From assembly GCA_029262675.1 (NCBI GenBank), contig JAJCYW010000009.1:166773-230772 (forward strand): a DNA stretch of 64,000 nucleotides, read 5' to 3'. How positions within the stretch are numbered: position 1 is the stretch's first letter; the number at the start of each line of letters is the position of its first letter. Position numbers and translations under genes: made by a program. Below, piece by piece: positions 9,207-19,057 of this stretch. Under the pieces are notes generated by a model, which was not told the DNA's origin, ran no database searches, and saw only the letters and a list, made by a program, of their open reading frames with translations. This DNA is from Chloroflexota bacterium. GTDB lineage: Bacteria; Chloroflexota; Dehalococcoidia; DSTF01; RBG-16-68-14.

Positions 9207-10340
9207 CTACTTCGGTACGACCTCGATCACGTTATGGGCGTCGATGGCGGCAGCGAGGCGGACGAACAGCGCCTCGCCTGCGCTAATCTCGTAGGCAGCT
9301 TCTTCCGCCTCAATGAACTCGGGATCGATGTTCGGCCCCGCGATGACATTGATGACGAGCGTCGTGAGCAGGCCGAACCGGAAGTCGTCGTAGCAGTTCT
9401 GGAAGCTGTACTCCTTCACGCCGTGTTCGAGCAGCAACGAGTGGTAGAGCTCGATCAGCCGCATGTCGCACGCTTCGCGCTGGGCAGTATCCAGGCCCGT
9501 CACAATAATGCGCGCAAGGTCATCACCGCCATTTCTGGCGCTGACCGTCTGCCAATCGAAAACGGCGAACCGGCCGCCTCGCTCCGACTCGAAGAAGATC
9601 TGTTGTGGGTGGTAGTCGCCGTGGACGAGCGTTGTCCTGCCCTCGTCCCGCTGCATTAGCTGCAGCACCTCGTCGAAGCGTGTCAGGAATTCCTCCGTCA
9701 ACGCGACGAGCGCGTCGGGGAACTCATCCGCGAACTGCTCCTTCGCGGCCGGGAGCGCGGCTGTGAGCGCTCCCCATGCATGCCTCAGGAAGACTTCATT
9801 AGCGGGGCTGCCGGGGAAGCAAAGGCTCTCCAGCGCGCGCAGGCGGGGATGGTTCCACCACTTTGCGTGGAACGGGGCTAGGTGACGGACGGCGACCTCT
9901 ACGTCATCCACGGATGGGTTGCTCAAGTCGGGCACTCGGGAATCGCTCATGTCCTCCAATAGTAGGACGAAGACGCCAGTATCGGAGTCGATGCTCGCGT
10001 GATAGCAGTGAGGTGTCGGGATTCCCGCGTCGCCGCCGAACTGCTGATAGAACTCGACTTCGCGCGCATAACCTCCTAGCACCTTCATCAGCGCGCGAAT
10101 CGGCTCGTGCGGCGAGGCGAACTTCGCGACGAGTGAACGAGGCGCGCCCGGCTCGTCGGTGTCGTAGCTGAGGTCGATACGCGCAACCACCGCGGCTGCG
10201 CCTTGCGGCTCCACAAGCTCTGTCGTGTGCGCCGTGACGCTCGCTTCGCTGATCGAGCCGCCTTGCTGCAGCGCCTGGGTAAGCCAGTTATCTGTCACCG
10301 CGTCTGGTGTTTCGGGGATGGCGTCGAACGTCACGGGCAT
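9207..10340 (-). CDS. APH/ecdysteroid-kinase-like phosphotransferase
   Basis: 377 aa with a protein-kinase-like fold of the aminoglycoside phosphotransferase/CHK (EcKinase) type. The catalytic loop is LVHGDYHPQQIFF and the Mg-binding Asp is in FAVFDWQ. The N-lobe strand SLVAKFAS provides the ATP-binding Lys. Proteins of this type often sit beside acyl-CoA dehydrogenases and SDRs in actinobacterial and Chloroflexota catabolic clusters. AAGGAG lies close to ATG 10340. Monocistronic, 178 bp upstream of the TPP operon. Substrate unknown. Confidence 0.85.
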   Translation of the reverse strand: MPVTFDAIPETPDAVTDNWLTQALQQGGSISEASVTAHTTELVEPQGAAAVVARIDLSYDTDEPGAPRSLVAKFASPHEPIRALMKVLGGYAREVEFYQQFGGDAGIPTPHCYHASIDSDTGVFVLLLEDMSDSRVPDLSNPSVDDVEVAVRHLAPFHAKWWNHPRLRALESLCFPGSPANEVFLRHAWGALTAALPAAKEQFADEFPDALVALTEEFLTRFDEVLQLMQRDEGRTTLVHGDYHPQQIFFESERGGRFAVFDWQTVSARNGGDDLARIIVTGLDTAQREACDMRLIELYHSLLLEHGVKEYSFQNCYDDFRFGLLTTLVINVIAGPNIDPEFIEAEEAAYEISAGEALFVRLAAAIDAHNVIEVVPK

Positions 10341-10658
10341 GTCTCCTTGCGGTCTGAGTTTGCGGAGTGCGCCCAGTCAGCATACCGCCCAGGGCTGAAT
10401 CTCGCTCAATGCGAACGTGACGCCTGCAATGTAGCGTGACGCTGGTTCCGTCAAGATTGAGGAGCAATGGCCCTTATCCTCACAGGAGACCACTGTTAGA
10501 ATCGGTGTCACGCGCATCGGCGCCTCTTGGTACGCGTCTGCCGTGGTACGCGCAGGGGAGTGTGGAATCTGATCAATACGACGACGTGTCATCGAGCCCC
10601 GATCCTAGGGCATCGCGGCCGGCGCCAGCCGGCCGTGGTTAGGGTCTAGGCGCTGAGC
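10341..10658. other. Divergent intergenic region with a GC-rich hairpin
   Basis: No convincing gene. It separates divergent genes and must hold both promoters, but no clear -35/-10 stands out. At 10616-10635 there is a perfect 8-bp inverted repeat (CGGCCGGC, loop GCCA, GCCGGCCG) 23 bp before the MFS start, without a T-run. It could be an operator or an mRNA leader hairpin. Confidence 0.4.
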
Positions 10659-12023
10659 ATGGCAACTCCAACTCCTCCCGCGGGCGTCCCCGGCAGAGCG
10701 GCCCTGCTGGAAGGGGCACTGCCGCTTACGGGTTGGCGGCAGACGTTCACTTCGCTCTCCGGCAATCGCGACTTCATGTTCCTCTTCTCCGGCAACATCG
10801 GCTTCTTCTTTGGGATGAACATGATGATCATCCTCAGCAGTTGGCTGGTGATTGAGGAGTGGGACGACGCCGCCAAGCTAGGCGAGTTGATGGCATGGGT
10901 CGCGCTGCCGATGCTGGTGCTCGCTCCGTTCGCCGGCGTGGTGACGGACCGCGTCGACAAGCGCAAGCTGCTTGTGGCGGCGCAATCCCTGCTGGTGGTT
11001 ACGAACACGATCGTTGCGGCGCTGGTCATCATGGACGCGATCGAGTTCTGGCACCTGCGCGCCGTGTACATGGTGTCGTCGGCCGCGTTCGCGTTCAACA
11101 TGCCTGGCCGGCAGGCGTTGGTCGCCCAACTCGTGCCTCGCGAAAAGCTGATGAACGCGATCGCCCTCAGCACCGCCGCCATGAATGCCAGCCGCATCGT
11201 GGCCCCTCCGATGGCCACCATCCTCATCACACCGATCGGGATCGGCGGCGCGTACATTGTCTCGACCGCGTTCTATGCGTCGGCTGTCGCGGCGACGGTC
11301 ATGCTTCCCCCGGCGCCTCCCCAGCGCGTGCGGCAGTTCACGTTCTTCGAGGACTTCGTCGGCGGCTTCGCCTACATTAAGCGCTCGTCCGTCTTGCTGG
11401 GCCTGATTCTCTTCGCAACCGTTCCGATGATCTTCGCGATGCCGTACATGACGCTGCTGCCGGTGTTCGCGGACCGCGTATGGCACGTCGGGTCGACGGG
11501 GTTCGGCATATTGCAGGCGGCGAGCGGCGTCGGCGGGATGGCGGGCGCGTTCTTCGTGGCGAACCTCGGCTCCTATCCCAAGAAGACTAGGCTATTGCTG
11601 GGCGGGGCGCTGGCCTTCGGTGGCTTCCTGGTCCTGTTCGCGCTCACGCCCTGGTTTCTCCTCGCCCTCGTCTTCATCGCGCTGCTCGGTTTTGGCTCCA
11701 TGGTGGTGACGACAGTGAACAACACCGCTATCCAGCTCGTGATCCCTCACGAAGTACGAGGGCGAGTGATGAGCGTGATGATGATGACGTTCGGGCTGAT
11801 GCCGCTCGGCTCCGTACCGGCCGGCATCATGGCAGAGCGTGTGGGCGCGCCGCCGGTGGTGGCGGTCAGCGCCGGGCTCTTCGTCGCGTCGGTCCTCCTG
11901 GTCTTCCTGACGATTCCCGCGTTCCGGTCGCTGGACAGCGAGATAGCGGCAGGCCAGAAGCGGATGGAGGCTCAAGGAGGCGGACGGCCCGAAGCCGCAC
12001 CGAGCAGAGATGGGGCAGACTGA
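10659..12023 (+). CDS. MFS transporter, EntS/macrolide-exporter-like
   Basis: 454 aa, twelve hydrophobic segments between about residues 40 and 425, of the MFS_3 (enterobactin exporter-like) subfamily. The loop 2-3 motif is GVVTDRVDKRKLL, and the matching loop in the second half is GSYPKKTRLLLGG. It ends in a short charged cytoplasmic tail (EAQGGGRPEAAPSRDGAD). Predicted inner-membrane proton-driven efflux. Substrate not predictable. ATG 10659 has only a weak ribosome site. Neighbours give no regulator. Confidence 0.88.
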   Translation: MATPTPPAGVPGRAALLEGALPLTGWRQTFTSLSGNRDFMFLFSGNIGFFFGMNMMIILSSWLVIEEWDDAAKLGELMAWVALPMLVLAPFAGVVTDRVDKRKLLVAAQSLLVVTNTIVAALVIMDAIEFWHLRAVYMVSSAAFAFNMPGRQALVAQLVPREKLMNAIALSTAAMNASRIVAPPMATILITPIGIGGAYIVSTAFYASAVAATVMLPPAPPQRVRQFTFFEDFVGGFAYIKRSSVLLGLILFATVPMIFAMPYMTLLPVFADRVWHVGSTGFGILQAASGVGGMAGAFFVANLGSYPKKTRLLLGGALAFGGFLVLFALTPWFLLALVFIALLGFGSMVVTTVNNTAIQLVIPHEVRGRVMSVMMMTFGLMPLGSVPAGIMAERVGAPPVVAVSAGLFVASVLLVFLTIPAFRSLDSEIAAGQKRMEAQGGGRPEAAPSRDGAD

Positions 12024-12186
12024 TTGGTGGTCGCGGCAGCGGAGGCGAGGCCTGCTAGATTGGGAAGATGACAACGGTGGGCGGTTAGCCTCACGACTCA
12101 TTGAAATGGGCCGAACGGCTCATGAACGGTTGACGCCGGAGTGCTACTATCGCCACAGGCCCTATTGACTTCGTTCGGGAGGCGCT

Positions 12187-12609
12187 ATGAGTGAGCTAAG
12201 AAGCGAGTTGCTGTTCACAATGTCGGCCGACTTGGAGGAGCCGCAGGACGTGGGCGCGACGCCGCGTGGCAATCGCCGCATCTACTACGTTACGGGCGGC
12301 GAGTTCGAAGGGCCGCGGCTCAGGGGCGAGGTACTTCCGGGCGGCGGCGACTGGCTTCGGCTGCGACCGGATGGCGCTGGAGAGCTGGATGTCCGGGCTA
12401 CGCTGCGTACGGATGACGGCGAGTTGATCTACTCGGCCTATCGAGGGATCCTGCGGGGTGCGCCGGACTCTCCAGACTTCTACTTTCGGACCGCGCCGAT
12501 GTATGAGACGGCGTCAGAGAAGTACGGCTGGCTCAACCGGGTAGTGGCGGTTGGCGTTGGCGCGCTCACGCCGACGGGTGTGAGCTACAGCGTGTATGAG
12601 ATCTTGTAA
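12187..12609 (+). CDS. DUF3237 family protein
   Basis: 140 aa, full-length match by eye to DUF3237: small beta-barrel proteins with the conserved pattern GGEFEGPRLRGEVLPGGGDW near residues 37-56 and a C-terminal VGVGALTPTGVSYSVYEIL. Function of the family is unknown; members are often beside SDRs, LLM oxidoreductases and acyl-CoA enzymes, as here. Start ATG 12187 follows GGGAGG. It is the first gene of a same-strand run (LLM oxidoreductase, SDR, acyl-CoA dehydrogenase) with gaps of 53-107 bp. Confidence 0.85.
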   Translation: MSELRSELLFTMSADLEEPQDVGATPRGNRRIYYVTGGEFEGPRLRGEVLPGGGDWLRLRPDGAGELDVRATLRTDDGELIYSAYRGILRGAPDSPDFYFRTAPMYETASEKYGWLNRVVAVGVGALTPTGVSYSVYEIL

Positions 12610-12662
12610 TCGGTGACACAACGAAACCGGCAACTGCGGTAGCCAAGCGAGGAGTTGCAGCC

Positions 12663-13697
12663 ATGGCCAAGGAGAAGAAATCGTACTGGGGGTTCGTGCC
12701 CGCCAACGTTCCCGCGTCCACCGTGGCCGCCCAGGCCAAGATGCAGGAGGACATAGGCCTGGACGGTGTGATGGCGGCGCAGCTACATAGCACGCCGTTC
12801 ATCCCGCTCGCCGCCGCCGCTGTCTCCACCAGCCGCGTGAAACTTCTCTCGGGCATCGCATTCGCCTTCTCTCGCAGCCCTTTCGAGACGGCGCTTTCCG
12901 CGATGGACCTGGACAGGATGAGCGACGGCCGCTTCATCCTTGGGCTCGGCTGTAGCGTTCGCGCGTTGAGCGAGGAGATCTACGGCATGCCCTACGGCAA
13001 GCCGCTCGACCACATGAGGGAGGTCGTGGACATCGTACGGATGGTCATCGCGAAGGCGCACACGGGCGAGCTAGAGTCGTACGATGGCGAGTATCACAAG
13101 CACGACTTCAGCATGCTCAAGTGGCTGGCGCCGCCGCCGCCGCTGCGCACGGACCTGCCGATCTGGATCGCGGCCCTGCGCCAGCCCTTGGTGAGCCTGG
13201 CCGCGGAGATATCCGACGGCGTCATGGGGCATCCGATCTGGTCGATCCCTTGGGCGACAAAGACGATCCCCGGAGCTATCGAGCGGGGCTTGAAGCGCGG
13301 CGGCAAACAGCGCGACGAGATCGAGTTCCAGGTCGGGCTCTACGTTGCCGCGAGCGCCGACAGGGCGGAGGCGGTCAACGACGCGCGGTCGACGGTAGCG
13401 TTCTACGCCGGCGCCGCCCAGTACGAGGAGTACTTCGCGGCTCACGGGTTCCGCGAAGAGGCGCGGCGGCTCCAAGAGGGCGCGCGGACCGGCGGGTACG
13501 CGAGCGTTGCCCATACGGTGCCCGATGAGATGGCGGAGACGTTTGTCGTTTGCGGCACGCCCGACGAGGTGCGCAGGAAGGTCGAACCAGTCTGGGAGGT
13601 CGCCGACTCGCTGCTGCTGGTTCCGCCGACGTACGCGCTCTCCTCGGAAAAGGTGATGTCGTATGTTGGCGCGATAGCGGGCACATTCTACACCTAG
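12663..13697 (+). CDS. LLM-class (luciferase-like) flavin/F420 oxidoreductase
   Basis: 344 aa TIM-barrel monooxygenase-like protein. Visible family features are the N-terminal strand YWGFVPANVP, the DLDRMSDGRFILGLGCS turn that binds the flavin phosphate region, RTDLPIWIAAL, and the C-terminal domain with FVVCGTPDEVRRKVEPVWE. Either FMN or F420 could be the cofactor; sequence alone does not decide. GAGGAG precedes ATG 12663. Sits between DUF3237 and an SDR, suggesting oxidation of a small organic substrate. Confidence 0.88.
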   Translation: MAKEKKSYWGFVPANVPASTVAAQAKMQEDIGLDGVMAAQLHSTPFIPLAAAAVSTSRVKLLSGIAFAFSRSPFETALSAMDLDRMSDGRFILGLGCSVRALSEEIYGMPYGKPLDHMREVVDIVRMVIAKAHTGELESYDGEYHKHDFSMLKWLAPPPPLRTDLPIWIAALRQPLVSLAAEISDGVMGHPIWSIPWATKTIPGAIERGLKRGGKQRDEIEFQVGLYVAASADRAEAVNDARSTVAFYAGAAQYEEYFAAHGFREEARRLQEGARTGGYASVAHTVPDEMAETFVVCGTPDEVRRKVEPVWEVADSLLLVPPTYALSSEKVMSYVGAIAGTFYT

Positions 13698-13766
13698 AGG
13701 CCGGTGATGCCACGATTCGACTCCAACTCTAGCAAGAGTAGCGGGATATAGCATTGGAGTGAAACG

Positions 13767-14615
13767 ATGAAGGAGCTTACGGACCGGGTAGCGGTGGTAA
13801 CCGGGGCGGCCAGCGGCATCGGCCGGGCGATGGCCGAACACTTTGCGGCTGAAGGGATGAAGATCGTTCTGGCCGACATCGAGCAGGAGGCTCTCGATGA
13901 GGCCGCGGCTGCCTTCCAGGCCAATGGCGCCACTATACTCGCTGTGCGGTGCGACGTGTCGAATGGTGCGGAAGTGGAGGCGCTCGCGAAGGCGGTCGTC
14001 GACAAGTTTGGTGCGGTCCACATCGTCTGTAACAACGCCGGTGTTGTTCCGCCAGCCGGGCCTCTTTGGGAACGGACAGAGGCGGACTGGGAATGGGTAC
14101 TAGGGGCGAACCTGTGGGGCGTGATTCACGGCGTTCGGACGTTCGTTCCGATCATGATCGAGCAGGGCACAGAGGGACATGTCGTTAACACGGCGTCGCT
14201 GGCGGGGCTGGTCTCCGTGCCATGGCTGGGCATCTACAATGTGAGCAAGCACGCCGTCGTGACCCTGTCTGAGACGCTGTATCGGGAGCTCGCGGCGATT
14301 GGCTCGCAGGTGAAGGTCTCGGTCCTGTGCCCGGCCTGGGTCACGACGCGTCTTGCCGACGCGGATCGTAATCGACCTGCGGAGCTGCAGAACCCGGAGC
14401 GGGAGAAGAACGCGCAGGATGAGGCTATCGATCAGGCCGTCCGCGGTTTCTTGGACAGCGGCATCAGCACGGAGCAGGTGGCGACGGCCGTGGTAGAGGC
14501 GGTCAAGCAAGAGAAGCTCCACATCCTCACGCACCCGGAGTCCGTCGAGGCTGTGCGAGCCCGGATGGAGGACATCGTCGAGGACCGCAACCCAAGCGAC
14601 CTCCCCGTCTTCTAG
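13767..14615 (+). CDS. Short-chain dehydrogenase/reductase
   Basis: 282 aa classical SDR. The NAD(P)-binding TGAASGIG motif is at the N-terminus, with CNNAG in the middle, catalytic Ser in NTASLAG, and YNVSKHA giving Tyr-x3-Lys. ADIEQEA after strand 2 has an Asp that favours NAD over NADP. The C-terminal extension ends in EDIVEDRNPSDLPVF. GGAGTG precedes ATG 13767. Likely oxidises a hydroxyl group in the same pathway as its neighbours; substrate unknown. Confidence 0.9.
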   Translation: MKELTDRVAVVTGAASGIGRAMAEHFAAEGMKIVLADIEQEALDEAAAAFQANGATILAVRCDVSNGAEVEALAKAVVDKFGAVHIVCNNAGVVPPAGPLWERTEADWEWVLGANLWGVIHGVRTFVPIMIEQGTEGHVVNTASLAGLVSVPWLGIYNVSKHAVVTLSETLYRELAAIGSQVKVSVLCPAWVTTRLADADRNRPAELQNPEREKNAQDEAIDQAVRGFLDSGISTEQVATAVVEAVKQEKLHILTHPESVEAVRARMEDIVEDRNPSDLPVF

Positions 14616-14722
14616 TGCGACGGGGCCGTTGGTCACGGTCTGATGCGGTGTGCGGCACTGCCCGCAGCCTTGTGATCTGGTAGGATTGTGCGGAACAGCA
14701 CAAAGTCTTTAAGGAGGACGCA

Positions 14723-16000
14723 ATGACAGAGACAGCTACACGTGAGGAGATCCATAGCCTGGCTAAGGCCACGCTCGACGGCCTCTTTCAGTTTATCGAC
14801 ACCGAGGTGGTGCCACTCGAAGAGAAGTTTCGCGACGTGCTTGGCGACGAGCGAAAGCTGTTCCGCGATGACGGCCTGCTGATCGATGAGGTCGCCGAGG
14901 CGCGGTTGAGCGTCAGAAAGATGTCGTCGCAAGCGGGATTCTACGCGATGTTTGCTCCTGAGGAGATCGGCGGCGGCGGGCTGCCTGCTCTGGCGAACGT
15001 GCTCATTCTGGAGGCGCTCTACCGAAAGTATGGTCCGGGGCGTCTCCTGATCGGCTGGTCGAACGCGTTTCTCGGGTCACCCTTGGTGGCCAGCTTCATC
15101 GATGGCCCATCGCACATGTTCATGAGCATCACCGATGAGGTACGCAACGACGTGCTGCCGGGACTGCTCGCCGGTGAGAAGACGGTCTGCTTCGGCCTGA
15201 CCGAGCCCAACGCGGGCTCGGATGTCTGGGGCCTGCAGACGAAAGCCGTGCGCGATGGAGACGAATGGGTCATCAACGGCACGAAGCAGTGGATCACGAA
15301 TGCGCCGTACGCCGACCACGCCGCAATCTTCGCCGTGACGAATCCGGAGCTGGCCGCGCAGCACAAGGGAGGCATTAGCGCCTTCCTGGTCGACGCGTCG
15401 TCACCGGGTTACTCTTCGGAAACAGTCCTGCCGATCATGGGCCACGTGTCCAGTGACTGCGGCATGATCACCCTGGACGACGTTCGTGTGTCGAACGACC
15501 GGCTGATGGGCGAGGAGGACCAGGGTTTCATGATCGGCATGATGGGCATCTCGGAAGGCCGGCTGATGATCGCCGGCGGTTGCCTCGGGATGTCGGAGTG
15601 GGCACTGGACCGCAGCCTGGAGTACGTCAAGGAGCGGAAGACGTTCGGCAAGACGCTGTCCGAGCACCAGGCGATCCAGTTTATGCTCGCTGAATCCGCG
15701 ATGGAGATCTTTACGACCAAGCAGGCCACGCTCCGCACGGCAGAGCTTGTCGACGACATCCCGACGACGGGCCGGATCCCGGTGAAGGAGATCAGCATCG
15801 CCAAGGCCGTCTCCGTTGAGAGTTGCGAGCGCGTGCTGGACCGGGCGATTCAAATCCACGGCGGTCTGGGCCTCTCAACGGAGATGGCGTTTCAGGAGGG
15901 GTTCCGCATCGCCAGGACGCTGCGCATTCCGGACGGCACGTCCGAAATCCAGCGGCGGACGATCGCGCGCCAGCTCCTCAGGGGAGACGTGGTCTTCTAG
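14723..16000 (+). CDS. Acyl-CoA dehydrogenase (Asp at the usual catalytic Glu site)
   Basis: 425 aa FAD-dependent acyl-CoA dehydrogenase with N-terminal helical, central beta (GLTEPNAGSDVWGLQT; WVINGTKQWITNA) and C-terminal helical domains (RKTFGKTLSEHQAIQ; IHGGLGLSTE). The segment equivalent to MCAD's YEGTSQIQR reads IPDGTSEIQR, placing Asp where the catalytic Glu normally sits, as in ACAD10/11-like enzymes; the alternative Glu position of IVD/LCAD is not Glu either. AAGGAGG before ATG 14723 is strong. Converges on the PLP lyase gene 30 bp away. Confidence 0.9.
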   Translation: MTETATREEIHSLAKATLDGLFQFIDTEVVPLEEKFRDVLGDERKLFRDDGLLIDEVAEARLSVRKMSSQAGFYAMFAPEEIGGGGLPALANVLILEALYRKYGPGRLLIGWSNAFLGSPLVASFIDGPSHMFMSITDEVRNDVLPGLLAGEKTVCFGLTEPNAGSDVWGLQTKAVRDGDEWVINGTKQWITNAPYADHAAIFAVTNPELAAQHKGGISAFLVDASSPGYSSETVLPIMGHVSSDCGMITLDDVRVSNDRLMGEEDQGFMIGMMGISEGRLMIAGGCLGMSEWALDRSLEYVKERKTFGKTLSEHQAIQFMLAESAMEIFTTKQATLRTAELVDDIPTTGRIPVKEISIAKAVSVESCERVLDRAIQIHGGLGLSTEMAFQEGFRIARTLRIPDGTSEIQRRTIARQLLRGDVVF

Positions 16001-16029
16001 GCCCGCGTTCGGCCCGCGCGGAGAAAGAG

Positions 16030-17448
16030 TTACCTGGTCCGGTACCAGGAGTCCATGTGGTCGCGCAGGGCGTCTCTGACGACGCCGCGATCAGGGATTG
16101 TGTTGGCCATGCCGTAGATAGGCGCCATCGCGCCCGTCCAATCGGGCTGGTCGCTCACGAACGCGACGGACTGCTTTAGGTCTTCGAGGAAACGCTCGGC
16201 CACGCCGGGCTCGGTCTGCCGCAACGTCGTGCAGAGGTGGACGCAGGCGGGCTTGTGGAGGCCGTTAAGGCTCCAGCCGCGCTCGGCCATCGCGTCCATG
16301 ACCTTGTAGATGTCGAGTTCCTCTGACCCGAACGCGGAAACGAAGAGCGAATCGCCGAAGAGTTGTAGTTCTTCGATAGCCGCGACGCCGCTCCGTATCT
16401 TCGCCGCCGTCTCCAGGATGCGCCGCGCGCTCTCGAGATAGCCTTCCTCGCCAACCGAGATCATCGCGGCCCAGCAGGCGGCGCTGAGCGCGCCCGGGCG
16501 GCTGCCGGCGAACGAGGGTGAGCAGTAGAGCCCGCCCGGCCAGTCCGTGGTCGTGAAGTACTGGTAGTGGCGCAGGTCCTGGCCTCGGTAGAGAACAACG
16601 GACGTCCCCTTGGCCGCGTAGCCATACTTGTGTGTGTCGGCCGACATCGACGTGACGCCGGGCAGGCGGAAGTCGAACGGCGGCACGTCGTAGCCGAGCC
16701 GGTGCGCCCAGGGGAGCAGGAAGCCCCCGAGGCAGGCGTCCGTGTGAAAGCCGATGCCGCGTGAGCGGGCCAGCTCCGATAGCTCCGCTATTGGGTCGAT
16801 CACACCGTGCGGAAATTGGGGCGAAGAGCCGACGAGGACGACCGTATTCTCCGTTATCGCTTCTTCTGTCGCTGCGACGTCGGCGCGGAAATCCGCATCG
16901 ACCGGGATCTGCACCAACTCGATGTTGAAATACTGCGCTGCTTTGTGGAACGCGGCGTGCGCGGTCGTGGGGACGATCATGTTCGGTTTCGTGATCCCCT
17001 TCTCCTCGCGGGCCCGGTCACGATACGTCTTCATCGCGAGCAGGATGCTCTCGGTGCCGCCTGAAGAAAGCGTGCCGCAGATCTCCGCCGGTGTGCCCCG
17101 TTCGGCGCCCGATTCATCGGCGCCCAGCATCGACGCGGTCATCGATACGATCTCCGACTCGTACTTGACGACGCTTGGCCAGATGTCTGTGTGCAAGGGG
17201 TTGGCCTGGGAGTTAATCGTGTAGACCTTGCTGAGAAAGTCGACGTGGTCTTGGTCGCCGTGATAGACAGAGCCAGAAGCGAAGCCATCGTGCCAGCGCT
17301 CTTCCTCCAAGCTCGCGATCTCTTCCATCTCCGCGAGGATCGCGTCTCGCGGCCGTCCGGCGGCCGGGATGCGCTCGTGGGTGTCGTACCTCTGGCGGTA
17401 CGACTTGATGTTGGCTTCAGGGGGTTCGCGTTCGTCGCCGTTCGTCAT
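16030..17448 (-). CDS. Sphingosine-1-phosphate lyase-like PLP enzyme
   Basis: 472 aa group II PLP decarboxylase/lyase. The PLP-Lys motif [20 protein letters not shown], then [18 protein letters not shown] and [16 protein letters not shown], resembles eukaryotic S1P lyase far more than glutamate decarboxylase. S1P lyases cleave phosphorylated 2-amino alcohols to phosphoethanolamine and an aldehyde. No membrane anchor is present, unlike the eukaryotic enzyme. GGAG precedes ATG 17448. Gaps of 12 and 19 bp link it to an FGGY kinase and a crotonase, so it may act on a product of that kinase rather than on a sphingoid base. Confidence 0.88.
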   Translation of the reverse strand: MTNGDEREPPEANIKSYRQRYDTHERIPAAGRPRDAILAEMEEIASLEEERWHDGFASGSVYHGDQDHVDFLSKVYTINSQANPLHTDIWPSVVKYESEIVSMTASMLGADESGAERGTPAEICGTLSSGGTESILLAMKTYRDRAREEKGITKPNMIVPTTAHAAFHKAAQYFNIELVQIPVDADFRADVAATEEAITENTVVLVGSSPQFPHGVIDPIAELSELARSRGIGFHTDACLGGFLLPWAHRLGYDVPPFDFRLPGVTSMSADTHKYGYAAKGTSVVLYRGQDLRHYQYFTTTDWPGGLYCSPSFAGSRPGALSAACWAAMISVGEEGYLESARRILETAAKIRSGVAAIEELQLFGDSLFVSAFGSEELDIYKVMDAMAERGWSLNGLHKPACVHLCTTLRQTEPGVAERFLEDLKQSVAFVSDQPDWTGAMAPIYGMANTIPDRGVVRDALRDHMDSWYRTR

Positions 17449-17460
17449 CGATCTTCTCCT

Positions 17461-19038
17461 TTAGCCTGTCGCGTTGAGCCGAGCGAAGCTGCTCTTGTTG
17501 TTCTTGTAGATGTTCAGGAACTCGCTGTATAGCTCATCGTAGATCGCGCGGTGCGCGGGATTCGGCTCGTACGTCTCGCTGAACTCGACACGGTCGGGAA
17601 CGTCCTCGAACGTCAGGTGGCCGAGCGCAACCGATGCGGCGAAGGCGGCGCCCCGCACGTTGGCCAGGCGAGGCTCCTTGGCCTGCCGGATCGTCCGGTC
17701 GAGGACGTCTGCGTGGATCTGGCACCAGAGGTCGGATGCCGCGCCGCCGCCGATGAAGCTGATGTTATCCAGGCGCTGCTTGACGAATCGCTCGACCTGG
17801 CGGTGCATCCAGCGGGTGTTATAGGCGACGCCTTCGAAGACGGCCCTGATCATGTGCGCCCGCGTGGCGGTCAGCGATTGGTTGAAGAAGCCTCCACGCG
17901 CATAGTGGTCTTCGATTGGCGTGCGCTCTCCGTTGAGCCACGGCGTGAAGATCAGCTTGCCGCTGCCGGCGGGGACGCGCTCGGCGGCGCGATTGAACAG
18001 CTCCAGTGCGTCGTTGGGCGCGGCGGCGTCGGAGAGCTCGTCCTGCGGCCAGAAGACCTGGTCTCGCAGTATCGTCAGGCAGGCGCCCGCGGTGTCCTGC
18101 TCCGTCGCGACGAGGTAGCGGCCCGGTATGCCGGAGGGGAGCGTTGTGATGCTGTTGATGATGTCCGTCTTCTTGCCGGGGACGTGGCAGGTCAGCCATG
18201 AAGACGTGCCGATATAGAGATGCGGCTCGAAGTTCGCCACTGCTCCTGAGCCGATGGCGGCCGACTCCGTGTCGGGTGTTCCCATCACAACTTGCACGTC
18301 AGCCGGGAGGCCGAACTCCGCTGCGATGTCGGTCGTGATCGTCCCCAGGACAGCCCCCGTCGGCAGGAGGTCGGGCAGCTTGTCGCGGTCGATCCCCGCT
18401 GTCGCGATCAGGCGGTCGTCGTAGCGGACGTCCGCAAGGTCGCGGTTGTCCGTGAGCCAGTGGCCGGCGATCGAGTCGAAGGACGCGGCCGCCTTACCGG
18501 TGAGGCGGAAGTTGAGGTAGTCCATCGGTTCCAGAAACTTGTAGGCCTGGCGGTAGACGTCCGGCCGCTGGCTCTGCAGGTAGAGGATGTGGCAGAGTGA
18601 GTCCTTGCCCGTCCGGGAGGGGACGCCTCCTGTCACTCTCAGCCACCGCCAGAGCTTCCTGACACCGTAGCCCGCGATCTTGGGGAAGCCGCCGGTGACT
18701 TGCGCGGCCGGTCCCGCGCCTCGCGTGTCCATCCAGTTGATGGCGTTCATGAGATGCCGGCCTTCACGGTCGATGGCGACGGTGCCCATCCACTGCGTCG
18801 TGCAGCTAATGGCCACGATCTGTTCCGGCGGAACGAGGCCTCTGGCGAGTAGCCGCTTGGCCGCCGACGAGATCGCCTGCCACCATTCCGCGGGGTCCTG
18901 TTCCGCGCCACCCTCCGGCAGCAGGAGGAGATCGTTCTTCTCGAACTCGTGGCCGGCGATGACGCCATCGGTCGAGACCAGAGCGACCTTGGGACCGCCC
19001 GTTCCCAGGTCGATGGCCAGAATATGCTTGTCCGTCAT
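17461..19038 (-). CDS. FGGY-family carbohydrate kinase, xylulokinase-like
   Basis: 525 aa from the chosen ATG 19038. The frame is open to 19095, but that would overlap the upstream crotonase gene, and MTDKHILAIDLGTGGPKVAL is the normal FGGY start. The N-lobe phosphate loop is AIDLGTG, the substrate-binding region has NWMDTRG, and the C-lobe has GTSSWLT and FIGGGAASDLWCQ. It phosphorylates a polyol or sugar with ATP. No sugar transporter or isomerase lies nearby; the partner is the S1P-lyase-like gene 12 bp downstream, which makes a non-sugar or amino-polyol substrate conceivable. Confidence 0.88.
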   Translation of the reverse strand: MTDKHILAIDLGTGGPKVALVSTDGVIAGHEFEKNDLLLLPEGGAEQDPAEWWQAISSAAKRLLARGLVPPEQIVAISCTTQWMGTVAIDREGRHLMNAINWMDTRGAGPAAQVTGGFPKIAGYGVRKLWRWLRVTGGVPSRTGKDSLCHILYLQSQRPDVYRQAYKFLEPMDYLNFRLTGKAAASFDSIAGHWLTDNRDLADVRYDDRLIATAGIDRDKLPDLLPTGAVLGTITTDIAAEFGLPADVQVVMGTPDTESAAIGSGAVANFEPHLYIGTSSWLTCHVPGKKTDIINSITTLPSGIPGRYLVATEQDTAGACLTILRDQVFWPQDELSDAAAPNDALELFNRAAERVPAGSGKLIFTPWLNGERTPIEDHYARGGFFNQSLTATRAHMIRAVFEGVAYNTRWMHRQVERFVKQRLDNISFIGGGAASDLWCQIHADVLDRTIRQAKEPRLANVRGAAFAASVALGHLTFEDVPDRVEFSETYEPNPAHRAIYDELYSEFLNIYKNNKSSFARLNATG

Positions 19039-19057
19039 CCCTGCATCCTGTCGCTGC

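Noticed and set aside
10377..10592. 71-codon frame between divergent genes
   Set aside because: No ribosome site or motif; it covers the presumed promoter region.
13071..14021. 316-codon minus-strand frame
   Set aside because: Overlaps two well-supported plus genes (LLM oxidoreductase and SDR).
16001..16029. Rho-independent terminator between convergent genes
   Set aside because: GC-rich but without a clean stem-loop or T-run; no textbook terminator was found at any convergent junction.
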